From Brassica napus (taxonomy: Eukaryota > Streptophyta > Magnoliopsida > Brassicales > Brassicaceae), in contig NC_063437.1 of NCBI RefSeq assembly GCF_020379485.1, forward strand, positions 17,075,726 through 17,139,725: a stretch of 64,000 nucleotides of DNA, in the 5' to 3' direction. This document shows, piece by piece, positions 46,402 to 56,062 of this stretch. The notes under the pieces were generated by a model. It was not told the DNA's origin, searched no databases, and saw only the letters and a program-made list of their open reading frames with translations. The position numbers and the translations under genes were made by a program. How positions within the stretch are numbered: position 1 is the first letter of the stretch; each line of letters opens with the position of its first letter.

Positions 46402-49400
46402 TCAGGACAGCCATTGCTGCATCATGACCGAGGAAGATGAGGGGTTAGCACTTCGGAGAGAGAGAATCCTGTCCCTAATTTGCCTATCAATACGTTTGAT
46501 AAGCGAATCAGGTGAACGGAAAACGTTCAGGTGCAATCTTGTATTTCTTTCAGACCAAGACCAGTAGAGACAAGATTGCCAGCAAAGTAGGGAGAGGATA
46601 CCAATCGGAGATCTTCGGTTTTGACGTTGAAGCTGCTCCAGTACTCTAGTCCAGTCTCTTTCCGGTTGAAATCCACACCGCCGGAAAAGGACACTCCAGA
46701 TACTCCAGGTGTAAGGACATTCAAAGAAAAGGTGGTTTCGACTTTCACATTGCAGATTACAGAGCAGACAGAGGGGTGAGGTAGGAAGGCCCCAACCTAT
46801 GATTCTGTCCCTAGTCGGGCACCTGTTCAGCACTAGTAGCCAAGAGAGAAAGCTATGCCTCGGGATCCCTCCCTTGTTCCAGACCGTTTGGTGCCAAGGA
46901 ACTGAAGCTTCATGAATCCTCAGGTGATCATACACTTGCCCAATTGAGTATTTTGTTGTAGTCTTTCCTTCAATCTCCCAGACATAATAATCATCTTCTT
47001 CGTTTAGGTGCAGAGTAGTGAGAATGGCGTGAACCTGAACTTGTGTCTCAGAGCGAGCAGGGGGTATCTGCCAACCACCATTAGTGTAGAGGGTAGCCAG
47101 AGTTGCCTGCTCTGAAATCCCTAGTGAAGTGTTTCCTAGTTGGAGATACTGCCTCATACTGCCAAGAGAAGACCAGTTATCAGTCCAAAATCGACAGTTA
47201 ATTCCATTGGAGACTCGCAATTTGATCCACTGATAAAGCAAAGGGCTCAGCTTCAGTAGTTTATTGACTTGCCAAGAGAACCTCCTATTTGGCATTGTTG
47301 TCCATAGGTTGCTGAGGTTACCTTGCAGCACTTCCGCAACAAACCAAGCTACCCATATTGACCCCGATTGGAAGAAGAGGAGCCATATGAGTTTGAGACA
47401 GCAAGCCTTGTTCCATGTAGATAAGTCCTTAATCCCTAATCCTCCTTCTTCCTTTGGTTTTGTAACCACTGCCCAAGAAACTCTTGCAGTATGATGACTT
47501 TCTACATTGCCTTTCCAGAGGAAAACACCGCACAAGGAGTTGATACGATTGACACAAGCCTTCGGTAGGATGAAGGTGGAGCACCAGAACGTGTTTATGC
47601 CTGCTATGACTGTTTTAATGAGCAAAAGTCTTCCTGCGAATGAAAGTGATTTGGAGCTCCACGAAGAAAATTTACTTTTTATCTGCTGGAGGAGGACTTC
47701 GCAGTTCAGTAGAGTCAGCTTCTTAGTGACGAGAGGGACACCTAAGTAGCGAACAGGGAGAGAACCGAGAGGCATACCCGTGGAGAACTGGATCGTGTTA
47801 GCTTCGTCAGCGGTGAGACCCGAGGCAAAGAAGGTCGTTTTATGCACACTTACCGCCAGTCCCGATCGCAATTCAAATTCTCGAAGAACCTGGAGCACTG
47901 CTTGGACAGACTCAATATTCCCATCTACAAAAATAAGTAAGTCATCTGCAAAACACAAGTGGGTCATTTTAGTAGTTGAGCATTTGAGATGGTAACCAAA
48001 CTTCCTATCCTGCGCAGCTTTCTTCAACATCAATGATAAGTTATTGAGTGCTATGACAAAGAGGTAGGGCGACAAAGGGTCCCCCTGGCGCAGGCCCCGT
48101 GTTCCTTTGAAGTATCCGTTGATCGCACCATTGTATCCGACCGTGAAGCTAGTTGTGCACACACAAGCCCGCAGCCAAAAGATGAAGACAGATGGCAAGT
48201 TCAAACCCTCAAGGCAAGAGAAGAGGAAGGTCCATGACAAGGTATCAAATGCTTTCGCAATATCAACCTTTATAGTGATGCGTTTCTGGCCATTAGTTTT
48301 GTGGTAACCATTAATCAGTTCTCCTGCCAATGAAGTATTCTCCACTAACAGCCTTCCTCTTACAAATGCCGTTTGGTTAGGTACGATGAGAGGAGTGAGA
48401 ATTGGTTTTAGTCTCTTCACAAGCAACCGGGAGACCACCTTGTATAGGGTGTTAAGGCACGAGATCGGCCGGTAATCTGTGATCATGGAGGCGCCTGTAT
48501 GTTTTGGAACCAGTGAGAGGATAGTTGAGTTTGTAGCCAATGGCATGAAGGAAGAGTTGAAGAAGTGGCGAATGGATGAGACAACTTCTGGGCCAATAAC
48601 ACTCCATGCTGCCTTATAGAATCCTGAGGTCAAACCGTCAGGTCCCGGGGCCTTGTTAGGATTGAGCCTGTGGAGAACAGAGGTGATCTCATCGTTAGAG
48701 GGGATAGAGATCATAAGCTGGCCTTGGGGCAGAGAGCAACGGAAGGGAGAAAGCTCCTGGAACCATTCTCTAGTTGAGAAAATTGTCAGAGGCAAAAGAG
48801 GCGTAGGACCTAGGATCTTAGTGAAGTGATGAATAGCATGAGAGCTCATATCCAAAGGGTCTGAGAGAACGACGCCTGATGGGAGGATGAAGGATCGGAT
48901 GGTGTTATAGCTGAGGCGAGTCTGAACGATCCGATAGAAGTAGGTGGTATTCTGATCACCTTCTTTAAGCCAATTTATGCGAGATCTTTGCTTAAAATAG
49001 CTCTCCTCTATCATACGCAGGAAGTTCCATCTTTCCAAGGCTTGTTTCTCAAGTTCAAACAACTGCTGCGTCGGGGATTGCATCACCTGTACCTGCACAT
49101 CTTGCAACAACTGGTTAGCCTCACTCACTCTCTTTTGTATTTGTGAAAAATTCTCTCTGTTTAGTGTTTTTAACTCTCTCTTTATCTGTTTCTGTTTCCA
49201 GCAAAACGCTGTAAGGTTCCAAGCAATGCTTCCGGCTTGTGTCCAGGCTTCATTTACCACCTGAAGAAAGTCTGGGTGTTTGGTTAGATAGTTGAAGAAT
49301 TTAAATGGACGGGTACCATGGGAAGGGGTTTTATAGGCCAGATCAAGGAGACAGGGACAGTGGTCGGACGTGAGGGCGGGTAGGAAAAAAGATGAGCAGT

Positions 49401-50049
49401 TTGGAAAGAGGTTAAGGAGTTGGCTGTTGATGAGAAGGCGATCAAGCTTTTTAGCTACGGGAGACTCAGGCTGCTTGTTCGTCCAAGTGAAGACAGGACC
49501 TTGATATCGGAGATCATATAGACCCATTTGAGTCATACAATCCTTAAGCTCAACCATTCGACTGGTCATGGAGTTTACATCATCATTTGAGTGCTCCGAG
49601 GGATGAACTATTTGGTTAAAATCACCCCCCATCATCCATGGGACAGTATCCAGCGAAAACGTTTGGCAAGTGTTGAGGAGTTCAACCCACAGGTCCGTTC
49701 TCTCCGCACTTTCATTTGAGGCATAGATCGCTGTGTAGATAAAAGGAGGTGATCCTAACAGCTTAACTTCACATGTAACTGCTTGCCTTGATTGTTGCAG
49801 AACACGAACTGCAACTGAGTCTTTCCAGAGGATAATGATACGACCATCATCATCCATAGAGTGGTTGGAAGTGTAGTTCCAGCCTCTACAAAGTTTGCTC
49901 ATGAGGTGACTTAAGTTGTGATCCTTGATGTGGGATTCCAAAATGATTCCAAAAGATGGCTGATGACTTGCAAGCCATTGACAAAAAGGGATATGCTTGT
50001 CCGGGTCATTCAATCCGCGGACATTCCAAAAAAATATTTTAGTATTCAT
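46402..50049 (-). CDS. LINE ORF2: endonuclease and reverse transcriptase
   Basis: 1,215-aa protein that nicks target DNA and reverse-transcribes the element RNA. N-terminal apurinic-type endonuclease (FFWNVRGLND at the start, MMGGDFNQIVHPSEHS, LTSDHCPCLLDL). Reverse transcriptase from about residue 455 (NKAPGPDGLTSGFYK, YRPISCLNTLYKVVSRLL, VDIAKAFDTLSW, TRGLRQGDPLSPYLF and the catalytic FADDLL). C-terminal zf-RVT zinc region (WLLVLNRCPTRDRI, CLLCNLQCESRNHLFFECPY). It ends without the RNase H domain some plant LINEs carry. No stop or frameshift. Starts at the first ATG, five bases after the ORF1 stop, which suggests re-initiation. Confidence 0.93.
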   Translation of the reverse strand: MNTKIFFWNVRGLNDPDKHIPFCQWLASHQPSFGIILESHIKDHNLSHLMSKLCRGWNYTSNHSMDDDGRIIILWKDSVAVRVLQQSRQAVTCEVKLLGSPPFIYTAIYASNESAERTDLWVELLNTCQTFSLDTVPWMMGGDFNQIVHPSEHSNDDVNSMTSRMVELKDCMTQMGLYDLRYQGPVFTWTNKQPESPVAKKLDRLLINSQLLNLFPNCSSFFLPALTSDHCPCLLDLAYKTPSHGTRPFKFFNYLTKHPDFLQVVNEAWTQAGSIAWNLTAFCWKQKQIKRELKTLNRENFSQIQKRVSEANQLLQDVQVQVMQSPTQQLFELEKQALERWNFLRMIEESYFKQRSRINWLKEGDQNTTYFYRIVQTRLSYNTIRSFILPSGVVLSDPLDMSSHAIHHFTKILGPTPLLPLTIFSTREWFQELSPFRCSLPQGQLMISIPSNDEITSVLHRLNPNKAPGPDGLTSGFYKAAWSVIGPEVVSSIRHFFNSSFMPLATNSTILSLVPKHTGASMITDYRPISCLNTLYKVVSRLLVKRLKPILTPLIVPNQTAFVRGRLLVENTSLAGELINGYHKTNGQKRITIKVDIAKAFDTLSWTFLFSCLEGLNLPSVFIFWLRACVCTTSFTVGYNGAINGYFKGTRGLRQGDPLSPYLFVIALNNLSLMLKKAAQDRKFGYHLKCSTTKMTHLCFADDLLIFVDGNIESVQAVLQVLREFELRSGLAVSVHKTTFFASGLTADEANTIQFSTGMPLGSLPVRYLGVPLVTKKLTLLNCEVLLQQIKSKFSSWSSKSLSFAGRLLLIKTVIAGINTFWCSTFILPKACVNRINSLCGVFLWKGNVESHHTARVSWAVVTKPKEEGGLGIKDLSTWNKACCLKLIWLLFFQSGSIWVAWFVAEVLQGNLSNLWTTMPNRRFSWQVNKLLKLSPLLYQWIKLRVSNGINCRFWTDNWSSLGSMRQYLQLGNTSLGISEQATLATLYTNGGWQIPPARSETQVQVHAILTTLHLNEEDDYYVWEIEGKTTTKYSIGQVYDHLRIHEASVPWHQTVWNKGGIPRHSFLSWLLVLNRCPTRDRIIGWGLPTSPLCLLCNLQCESRNHLFFECPYTWSIWSVLFRRCGFQPERDWTRVLEQLQRQNRRSPIGILSLLCWQSCLYWSWSERNTRLHLNVFRSPDSLIKRIDRQIRDRILSLRSANPSSSSVMMQQWLS

Positions 50050-50054
50050 AGATG

Positions 50055-51917
50055 CTAATCAATGACCTCTTCTGGAGGAAGAGGACCATGAGTAGACAAC
50101 ACATCAAAAGGGTTGGGGCCAAAAGAGGTTTGAAAAGAGATAGAAGGCAAGGGGGTTGGTGGCCTAATAGGAGATTTGGGGAGGGAGAAAAAATTTAATT
50201 GGTCAGTAAAGGAAGGGAAGGGCTGAGAGCTGCAAGGGCGAGGTCTTTTCTTTGGTTGTTCAGGAGGAGAGGTGGGGGAAACAAAAAGGGAAAGAGGCTG
50301 GACAGTAGCTGAAGGTGGATCATTTGGTGGGGGAGGGTGGGACTTTTTTGGTGGTTGAACAATTAAGGGCAAGGGGGTAACAGCAGGAGGCAAACACGTA
50401 GGGGTAGAGACAGGGGGCTCATGGAGGGGAGAAGGGGGTTTCTGTGGAGTAGGAGAGGCTGCAGGAGACTTATGTGGAGTATAAGAAGCTGCAGAAGACT
50501 TCTCAGGAGGAACAGAGGAGGAACTTTCAGCCACCTTCTTTGGTCCAGAGGCAGGATTAAGCCTATCAGATTTTGAAGTTCTCTGCGACTTAGGGGCCGT
50601 ATCATTTGTTTCAACTTCTTTACCCTGACGGCGAGGAGGGTTCTGCTTTGGAGGAGGCTGTTGGAGACAATTCTTCATGATGTGACCAAGTTCATTGCAA
50701 TGGGAGCATGTAGGTGGCACCCATGGGTATGTGACTAACACCTCCACCACTTCTCCTGATTGCCTAGTATATTCCACCACGGATGGCAAAGGCTTAGTCA
50801 AATCAACCGCCACTTTGACATGGGACATAGTCAAGCTGACTAGGTTAAGTGTGAAGTCGTCCGTTTCTTTAGGATCTCCCACTAGACCGGCAATCAGGCT
50901 TAGACCTTCCTCGTGACGAAGGTCTAAAGGAATGCCTTTGAGGTGGGCCCAAATCTGAATGGATTCCAGTGGAGGAGAGGCAGTGGAAGCCGATGATGTC
51001 CATTGAACAGCCTGAAACATCGAGTCTCCAATATACCATACACGTTTTTCTAGGATCTTTTGTCTTAGATAGTCAGACGGGATTCTTACTAGCATAGAAC
51101 GTGTGTGGGGATTAGTATGTATCTCTACACGAGTACCCTTCCCCCATAAGTGGTTTAGGACATTTTGAGTATGGTTGAATGGCGGAGGACGACCGTTGAA
51201 GTAGCAGATGATAAAGTCTTTATGCAGCTCCGCACCCTTCTGAAACACACTCTCCGGTATGAGGACACGAGGACGGCCTGAGTCCGAGACAGTTACCGGT
51301 GCAAGCCTACGGAGTGTTTTATCCACAGATTTTCGGATCCTTTCTGCTATTGGAGGAATGGGCTGAGACGAGCTTTCAGTGTTTGTCGGCTTAGTTTGTA
51401 GGGGAACATGAGTGAAGGGAGGAACCTGAAAGACAGGAACAGGGTTAGGGTTAGGGACAGTTTTAGGGTTATGATTGGCATTTTGTGGGGCTTCAGAAGG
51501 AGGGGGAAGCTTAGGGAGGGGGTTTGAAGCTCTGTTAGTATGGATTGGAGATGAAGTTTTTGGGGGAAGAATTTTGAAATTATCAAAGTTTGGAACAGTG
51601 TTCCCAGATCTAGGAAGAACAGGATCTGAAATTGCTGAAGTTGAGGTTTTTCCGTTGAAGGATTCAGTTGGTGGTACGCTCGAACTCTTTGATGCTGTAA
51701 CTGAACAAGATTGCAACAGAGTACGAGAAGTTTTTGAGGATTTAGAAGTAAGAGAGCTGGGGGAGTTAAGGGGGGGGAAACGAGCAAGAGAGAGAGGGTT
51801 ATCAGGGTCAGGGTCAGGAGGGTCGGGGGGGGGCGCGAGGAAGCGACGATCACCAGGGGTGAGAAGCGGAGGAGACAAGGCGGAAGCACTGTTGGCAGGG
51901 AACCAGGGGTTCGCCAT
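50055..51917 (-). CDS. LINE ORF1: nucleic-acid-binding protein (DUF4283, zinc knuckle)
   Basis: 620-aa RNA-binding chaperone-like protein of plant L1 elements. The N-terminus is Pro/Ser-rich and low-complexity. A DUF4283 domain lies in the middle (DFIICYFNGRPPPFNHTQNV, LEKRVWYIGDSMFQAVQW, IQIWAHLKGIPLDLR), followed by a CX2CX4HX4C knuckle (CSHCNELGHIMKNC). The C-terminus is again Pro/Ser-rich. Starts MANPWFPANSASAL at 51917. It would coat the element RNA. No frame damage is seen. Confidence 0.9.
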   Translation of the reverse strand: MANPWFPANSASALSPPLLTPGDRRFLAPPPDPPDPDPDNPLSLARFPPLNSPSSLTSKSSKTSRTLLQSCSVTASKSSSVPPTESFNGKTSTSAISDPVLPRSGNTVPNFDNFKILPPKTSSPIHTNRASNPLPKLPPPSEAPQNANHNPKTVPNPNPVPVFQVPPFTHVPLQTKPTNTESSSQPIPPIAERIRKSVDKTLRRLAPVTVSDSGRPRVLIPESVFQKGAELHKDFIICYFNGRPPPFNHTQNVLNHLWGKGTRVEIHTNPHTRSMLVRIPSDYLRQKILEKRVWYIGDSMFQAVQWTSSASTASPPLESIQIWAHLKGIPLDLRHEEGLSLIAGLVGDPKETDDFTLNLVSLTMSHVKVAVDLTKPLPSVVEYTRQSGEVVEVLVTYPWVPPTCSHCNELGHIMKNCLQQPPPKQNPPRRQGKEVETNDTAPKSQRTSKSDRLNPASGPKKVAESSSSVPPEKSSAASYTPHKSPAASPTPQKPPSPLHEPPVSTPTCLPPAVTPLPLIVQPPKKSHPPPPNDPPSATVQPLSLFVSPTSPPEQPKKRPRPCSSQPFPSFTDQLNFFSLPKSPIRPPTPLPSISFQTSFGPNPFDVLSTHGPLPPEEVID

Positions 51918-51943
51918 CGGCGAGAGAGGATAATTGATACTTT

Positions 51944-51960
51944 AAAAGCTTTAATCTTTT
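51944..51960 (+). repeat. Right target-site duplication of the LINE
   Basis: AAAAGCTTTAATCTTTT, identical to 46106-46122. The length is typical of target-primed reverse transcription. Confidence 0.9.
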
Positions 51961-52981
51961 AAAAAAATTAATGCGTTTTGCCAAAAATGTCTTTGATAAG
52001 AGACATGTCAGATTATAGATAATCGAAGTGTTTAAAAAAAAAAAAGATAGATGATCGAAGTGTATTTTTGCTGAGATTTGGCATCTGATAATATAGATTC
52101 ATGTTCATCTCGTAAGTTTGGAATAGAGGGTTATATAACTGAAATGTAGTGGTCTCGTCTACTCACCGTACCAAAAGAACACCTTGTATAGGAGTAACAT
52201 TTTTTAAAATATGTATGTGCCAATATTAGATTATAAATATTCACTTATTATAATCATATAACGTAATAGTTATATTGTCTGTTAATTGAAATATTGGCTT
52301 GTATACAGTACAGTTAGGATGGATAACGCGGTGACAACATAATTTTCATTGGTACCAGCCACTCCGATAAAGTATAACTTGGCCTCTGCAAGACTGCAAC
52401 TACATTCTTCCATATAGCGGGCCGGGGGGATTTTTATATATCTACGTTGCCGCGAGTGTAGCTAATCTACCCTTTATAAGTTTATAACACGAGTTCCCAG
52501 TCTTATTCGACTCGGTGCTTTAAGCGTTTACTTGGAAGAGATAGATAACAGGAATAAACATCTCGGTTTGGATCAAGCTTCTTAATAATTGAATCACCAT
52601 CATGAACTCAAGATTCTACTCGATACAAATCCAAAAACGGCACAAAAATTAGACGTACACCTTGTGATTTATCATATCGTCTACAAGGGTCTGGACAAAC
52701 ATCATTTTCTGGCTAGGTTAAGTGAGATCTTAAAGAAAATAATAACATTCTGCTAATTTCATGGATCTAGAAAGTAGAAACTCTTACTCACTCTATCATA
52801 GCATTCAAAGATCACATTCTAAACTACTCTGTTTTGGATTATTATATACATTTGTAAAGAGTTTGTAACAAGAAGATTACCTATATCATCCACAACAGGT
52901 GGGGCTTTTTCAAACTAAGATGCTAGAAGAAAACGAAACACACAAAATGAAAACTACACTTGTCTCTCACTTATAAAATGC
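51961..52981. repeat. Spacer and F-box unit 3' flank
   Basis: 51961-52320 is AT-rich with no gene. 52320-52450 contains a short decayed F-box-like scrap (plus-strand ttcattggtaccagccactccgataaag resembles the IAGMVGTNEI codons on the minus strand). 52500-52981 is the 3' flank of the gene at 52982, very similar to 28810-29198. Confidence 0.55.
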
Positions 52982-54202
52982 TTAAAGAAGCTTCACATTC
53001 TGAACGTAGTTAAGATAGGTGTGGAAACTCCCACCATGAAACGCTTCTAGTCCTTGGATTCCAACTTTTGTGATGGTCTTTCTCTCCACGTTGAAGTAGA
53101 TGACATAGTAAGGCACTCTTTGGTAGCTCGGGGAGAAGACGATTTCATTTGTACCAATCATTCCAGCAATGTACATGGTCTCTGAAACCACATCCTCCCA
53201 GGAAGGTGGTAATACGTATATGTGATTGAACCACTCGTGCTTTGCAGCGTCTCGTACAACCCACAGCTCAAAACTTGTTCTTGCTCCACTAGCATCATGA
53301 GAATCTCCAGACATAAGCAAACCTAGTTTCCCATCGTAGTTTACCAGAGTTGTTGAATCAGGTATTGCTTTACCGAACTTGACAGAGCTGAACTTCTCGG
53401 ACCTCAAATCGAAAGAAACTACCATAGAATTCACTGAAGATCCGGCTGCTCTAGCTACGTAGTAAAGAACACCACTGATGCATATCCACTTACTTGAAGA
53501 ACGATGTGGGATGCAACACTCGACCAACCTCCATGACAGTTTCTTGGTTCCTAATGTCAGAACTTGGTGCTCCACAGAGATCCACTCATTACTTACAAGC
53601 GAGCTGTTCATCGACAATAACTTGAGTTCTTTCTCCATCGGCTCATATCCAAGATAGCTCTGCACTCCATACCTCTTTTTCGAGATCAATCTCGGTAAGG
53701 TCAAGGACTGTCCCGTGCTGGGGTTACATATCACCGGAACATGCACTGGTCTTTGCAGCCCCTTAAGGTTCCGATCATCTCCATAACAGAAGAAGCCACT
53801 GGTACAAGTACAACCATAGAATCCATTGGAACGTGGGAAACGCGCAAGATGATTGGCGGCTACAACGTACGAGTTCTCTTGGGGATTTTCAGGCTGAGGT
53901 GACGAGATGAAGATATACTTACTGACGCTGCGATCTTCCCTGGCGAAAAGGAGCTGAGGGCGAGCGCAAGATTTGGTCAAGAAAAGCTCTGTGAAATCTT
54001 GACGGCGAAGCATGGAGGACCAGAGCTTGCATGCGCAACGACATCTCGCCACCGCCTTCGGCGGCAGCCTCGAGAATATCTCCATAGCGAGGTCGTCAGG
54101 TACCGGCAATGAGTTCCGATGACGTCTGGTCATCGATCGTGTAACGCCTCGATAATTGGTTAGTTCGCCGCCCTTCGAGACGTTCTGCCGCGGTGGTTGC
54201 AT
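52982..54202 (-). CDS. F-box/FBA protein (group A)
   Basis: Intact single-exon 406-aa F-box protein, predicted SCF substrate receptor. Starts MQPPRQNVSKGGELTNYRGV at 54202, a longer N-terminus than the other group A genes and similar to the MKPQRQNVxEGGLTIS start of the hairpin copies. F-box about residues 33-76 (SLPVPDDLAMEIFSRLPPKA, CKLWSSMLRRQDF). FBA region with CNPSTGQSLTLPRL, SYLGYEPMEKELKLLS, HQVLTLGTKKLSWRLVEC, ICISGVLYYVAR and IAGMIGTNEIVFSPSY; ends VQNVKLL. It has a three-residue insertion (GCTCTSGFF) where paralogs have GCTNGFF. Confidence 0.9.
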   Translation of the reverse strand: MQPPRQNVSKGGELTNYRGVTRSMTRRHRNSLPVPDDLAMEIFSRLPPKAVARCRCACKLWSSMLRRQDFTELFLTKSCARPQLLFAREDRSVSKYIFISSPQPENPQENSYVVAANHLARFPRSNGFYGCTCTSGFFCYGDDRNLKGLQRPVHVPVICNPSTGQSLTLPRLISKKRYGVQSYLGYEPMEKELKLLSMNSSLVSNEWISVEHQVLTLGTKKLSWRLVECCIPHRSSSKWICISGVLYYVARAAGSSVNSMVVSFDLRSEKFSSVKFGKAIPDSTTLVNYDGKLGLLMSGDSHDASGARTSFELWVVRDAAKHEWFNHIYVLPPSWEDVVSETMYIAGMIGTNEIVFSPSYQRVPYYVIYFNVERKTITKVGIQGLEAFHGGSFHTYLNYVQNVKLL

Positions 54203-54469
54203 GGCGGAGACTCTTGAGTAGAGTTCGTTATCGTTCTGGAAAGACTTGAGTTCGTATCGAACTCTTTGTGTGTTTATTTCTTGGAGGGAGAGTTCGTATT
54301 GGTTTTGAAAGTCTTTTATCTTTATTATAAAGAAAGAAAATCAAGAATTAGAGATTATGCACGTTAAAGCCCATGCACGAACTCTTCGTGTTTTCTTTTA
54401 TGCAGCCGCTTTACTTCTACAACTTGTTTTGACTTCGGTTAATATAACAAATCCAAATTATAACAATTA
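54203..54469. other. 5' flank of the F-box gene at 52982
   Basis: Contains three related 'gagttcgtat' words and a stretch (ttattataaagaaagaaaatcaagaattagagattatgcac) shared with the group C flank. Probable promoter and 5' UTR. No gene is seen. Confidence 0.5.
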
Positions 54470-54652
54470 TAATACATGCCCAATTAATGTTGGCTTTAGC
54501 ATGCATAATAATACGAAAACGGAGAGTTTAATTTCCAAAACAAAACGAACTCTCGTGATCCAATAAAAAGTAATACCAACTCTTCGGAATCTACTCAACT
54601 GTCACTTCCTCCAAGAAAATACAACACGAAATTCTTTGGAAACATACACTAA

Positions 54653-54832
54653 ACATACACAAAGTACGTTGCTGTAATACTACCTATTGGTAGTTGATTT
54701 TATTTTTATTTTTGGCTTTTTAGGGTCTCATTTTGTCCCCGAGCCTGTACTCCACGTACTTTGGTTGAGGCTTCGTCCTTGATTGGGTTTTTCCCTTGAT
54801 GATGAATGAAACTTTCAGTGTTAAAAAAAAAA
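54653..54832 (+). mobile_element. 5'-truncated LINE tail (180 bp)
   Basis: Ends GAATGAAACTTTCAGTGTT plus poly(A). It is flanked by a 22-bp direct repeat beginning ATTCTTTGGAAACATACAC (54631-54652 and 54833-54854). The sequence resembles the 3' end of plant LINEs (ttgaggcttcgtccttgattgggtttttcccttgatgatgaatgaaa). The right arm of the inverted repeat lacks it, so it inserted after the inverted duplication formed. Confidence 0.8.
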
Positions 54833-55015
54833 ATTCTTTGGAAACATACACTAAGCATTGCATGCAGAAAGTGAAATTAATATCTTATTCCATTTCTCTA
54901 ATTATTAACCTTTACTTTAACCAATCATGCACACACTCCGTTTTCTCGTGTTGATAAGAACAGAAATAAACTTCAATTCTCAGTCTCAGATAATCATTAC
55001 TCAAGTGTCTCCGCC

Positions 55016-55288
55016 ATGAAGCCGCAGCGGCAGAACGTCCTGGAGGGTGGTCTAACCATTTCTCTACGCTACGCGCAATCGATGATCAGACTTCATCAAA
55101 ACTTATTGCTGCTTTCTGATGATCTTATTTTGGAGATATTTTCAAAATTGCCTTCTAAGTCAATAGCGAAATGCCGTTGCTTATCCAAGCTATGGGCGTA
55201 AACGCTTCGAGGTCAAGGTTTCACAGAGTTGTTCTTGATCAGATCTTGCGCTTGCCCTCAACTTCTATTCACCTTCCAAGATGACAGT
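55016..55288 (+). pseudogene. F-box gene fragment, left arm
   Basis: Starts MKPQRQNVLEGGLTISL at 55016 and carries most of an F-box (LLLSDDLILEIFSKLPSKSI, KCRCLSKLWA) before a TAA at 55199-55201. Homology continues after the stop (FTELFLIRS, QLLFTFQDDS) to the end of the arm. The FBA domain is absent. It cannot make a working F-box protein. Confidence 0.85.
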
Positions 55289-55347
55289 AAGGTTATCTTT
55301 TTCTCGTCGCCTCAATCTCAAAATCTGGAAGAGAAAAATTCAACATC

Positions 55348-55617
55348 ACTGTCATTTTGGAAGGTGAATAGAAGCTGAGGGCGAGCGCAAGATCTGTTCA
55401 AGAATAACTCTGTGAAACCTTGATCTCAAAGCGTTGACGCCCATAGCTTGGATAAGCAACGGCATCTCGCTATGAACTTCGAGGGCAATCTTGAGAATAT
55501 CTCTAAAATGAGATCATCAGGAAGCAGCAATGAATTTTGATGAAGTTTGGTCATCGATCGCATTACGCATAGAGAAATGGTTAGACCACCCTCCCGGACG
55601 TTCTGCCGCTGCGGCTT
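55348..55617 (-). pseudogene. F-box gene fragment, right arm
   Basis: Minus-strand mirror of the left copy: MKPQRQNVREGGLTISLCVM at about 55617, then SLLLPDDLILEIFSRLPSKF and RCRCLSKLWASTL, stop near 55426, with further homology to the loop. Substitutions relative to the left arm show that the two arms have diverged independently since duplication. Confidence 0.85.
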
Positions 55618-56047
55618 CATGGCGGAGACACTTGAGTAATGATTATCTGAGAGTGAGAAGTGTAGTTTATCTCTGTTCTTATACAACACGAGAAAATGGA
55701 GTGTGTCTGCATGATTGGTTAAAGTAAAGGTTAATAATTAGAGAAATGGAAGAAGATATTAATTTCACATTCTGCATGCAATGCTTGGTGTATGTTTCCA
55801 AAGAATTTCGTATTACTTTTTATTGGAGGAAGAGACAATTGAGTAGATTCCGAAGAGTTGGTATTACTTTTTATTGGGCCAAAAGAGTTCCTTTTTTTTT
55901 TGGAAATTAATCTCTCCGTTTTCGTATTATGCATGCTAAAGCCCACATTAACTGGGCATGTATCGATAAAGCATATAAATTTCATTTCTTAAGGGTATAT
56001 TGGACTTTAAACTTTTTTTTTTAATTTTATGATTCATCGTTACAAAT

Positions 56048-56062
56048 ATAATGCAAACTCTC
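56048..56062 (+). repeat. Left target-site duplication of the 0.9-kb retroposon
   Basis: ATAATGCAAACTCTC, repeated at 56981-56995. Confidence 0.88.

Larger units (their letters stand above)
46123..51943 (-). mobile_element. LINE (L1-type) retrotransposon with two intact ORFs
   Basis: About 5.8 kb, bounded by 17-bp direct repeats. Order on the minus strand: a very short 5' UTR (about 26 bases), ORF1 (51917-50055), a 5-base gap, ORF2 (50049-46402), a 3' UTR of about 280 bases, and a poly(A) tail of 8-10 (plus-strand T run at about 46119-46128). Both ORFs are uninterrupted, so the element could be active. The short 5' UTR suggests slight 5' truncation. Confidence 0.93.
54470..55965. repeat. Large inverted duplication of an F-box gene 5' region (potential hairpin)
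   Basis: The left arm (about 54470-55288, including a 0.2-kb LINE insertion) and right arm (55348-about 55965) are reverse complements of each other with roughly 90% identity by eye. The loop is 59 bases (55289-55347). The arms include promoter-side flank (atgcataat..acgaaaacggagag, aaaaagtaataccaactcttcggaatctactcaa, attgcatgcagaa) and the first about 90 codons of an F-box gene. If transcribed through, RNA would fold into a stem of about 600 bp. Neither arm encodes a full protein. Confidence 0.85.
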
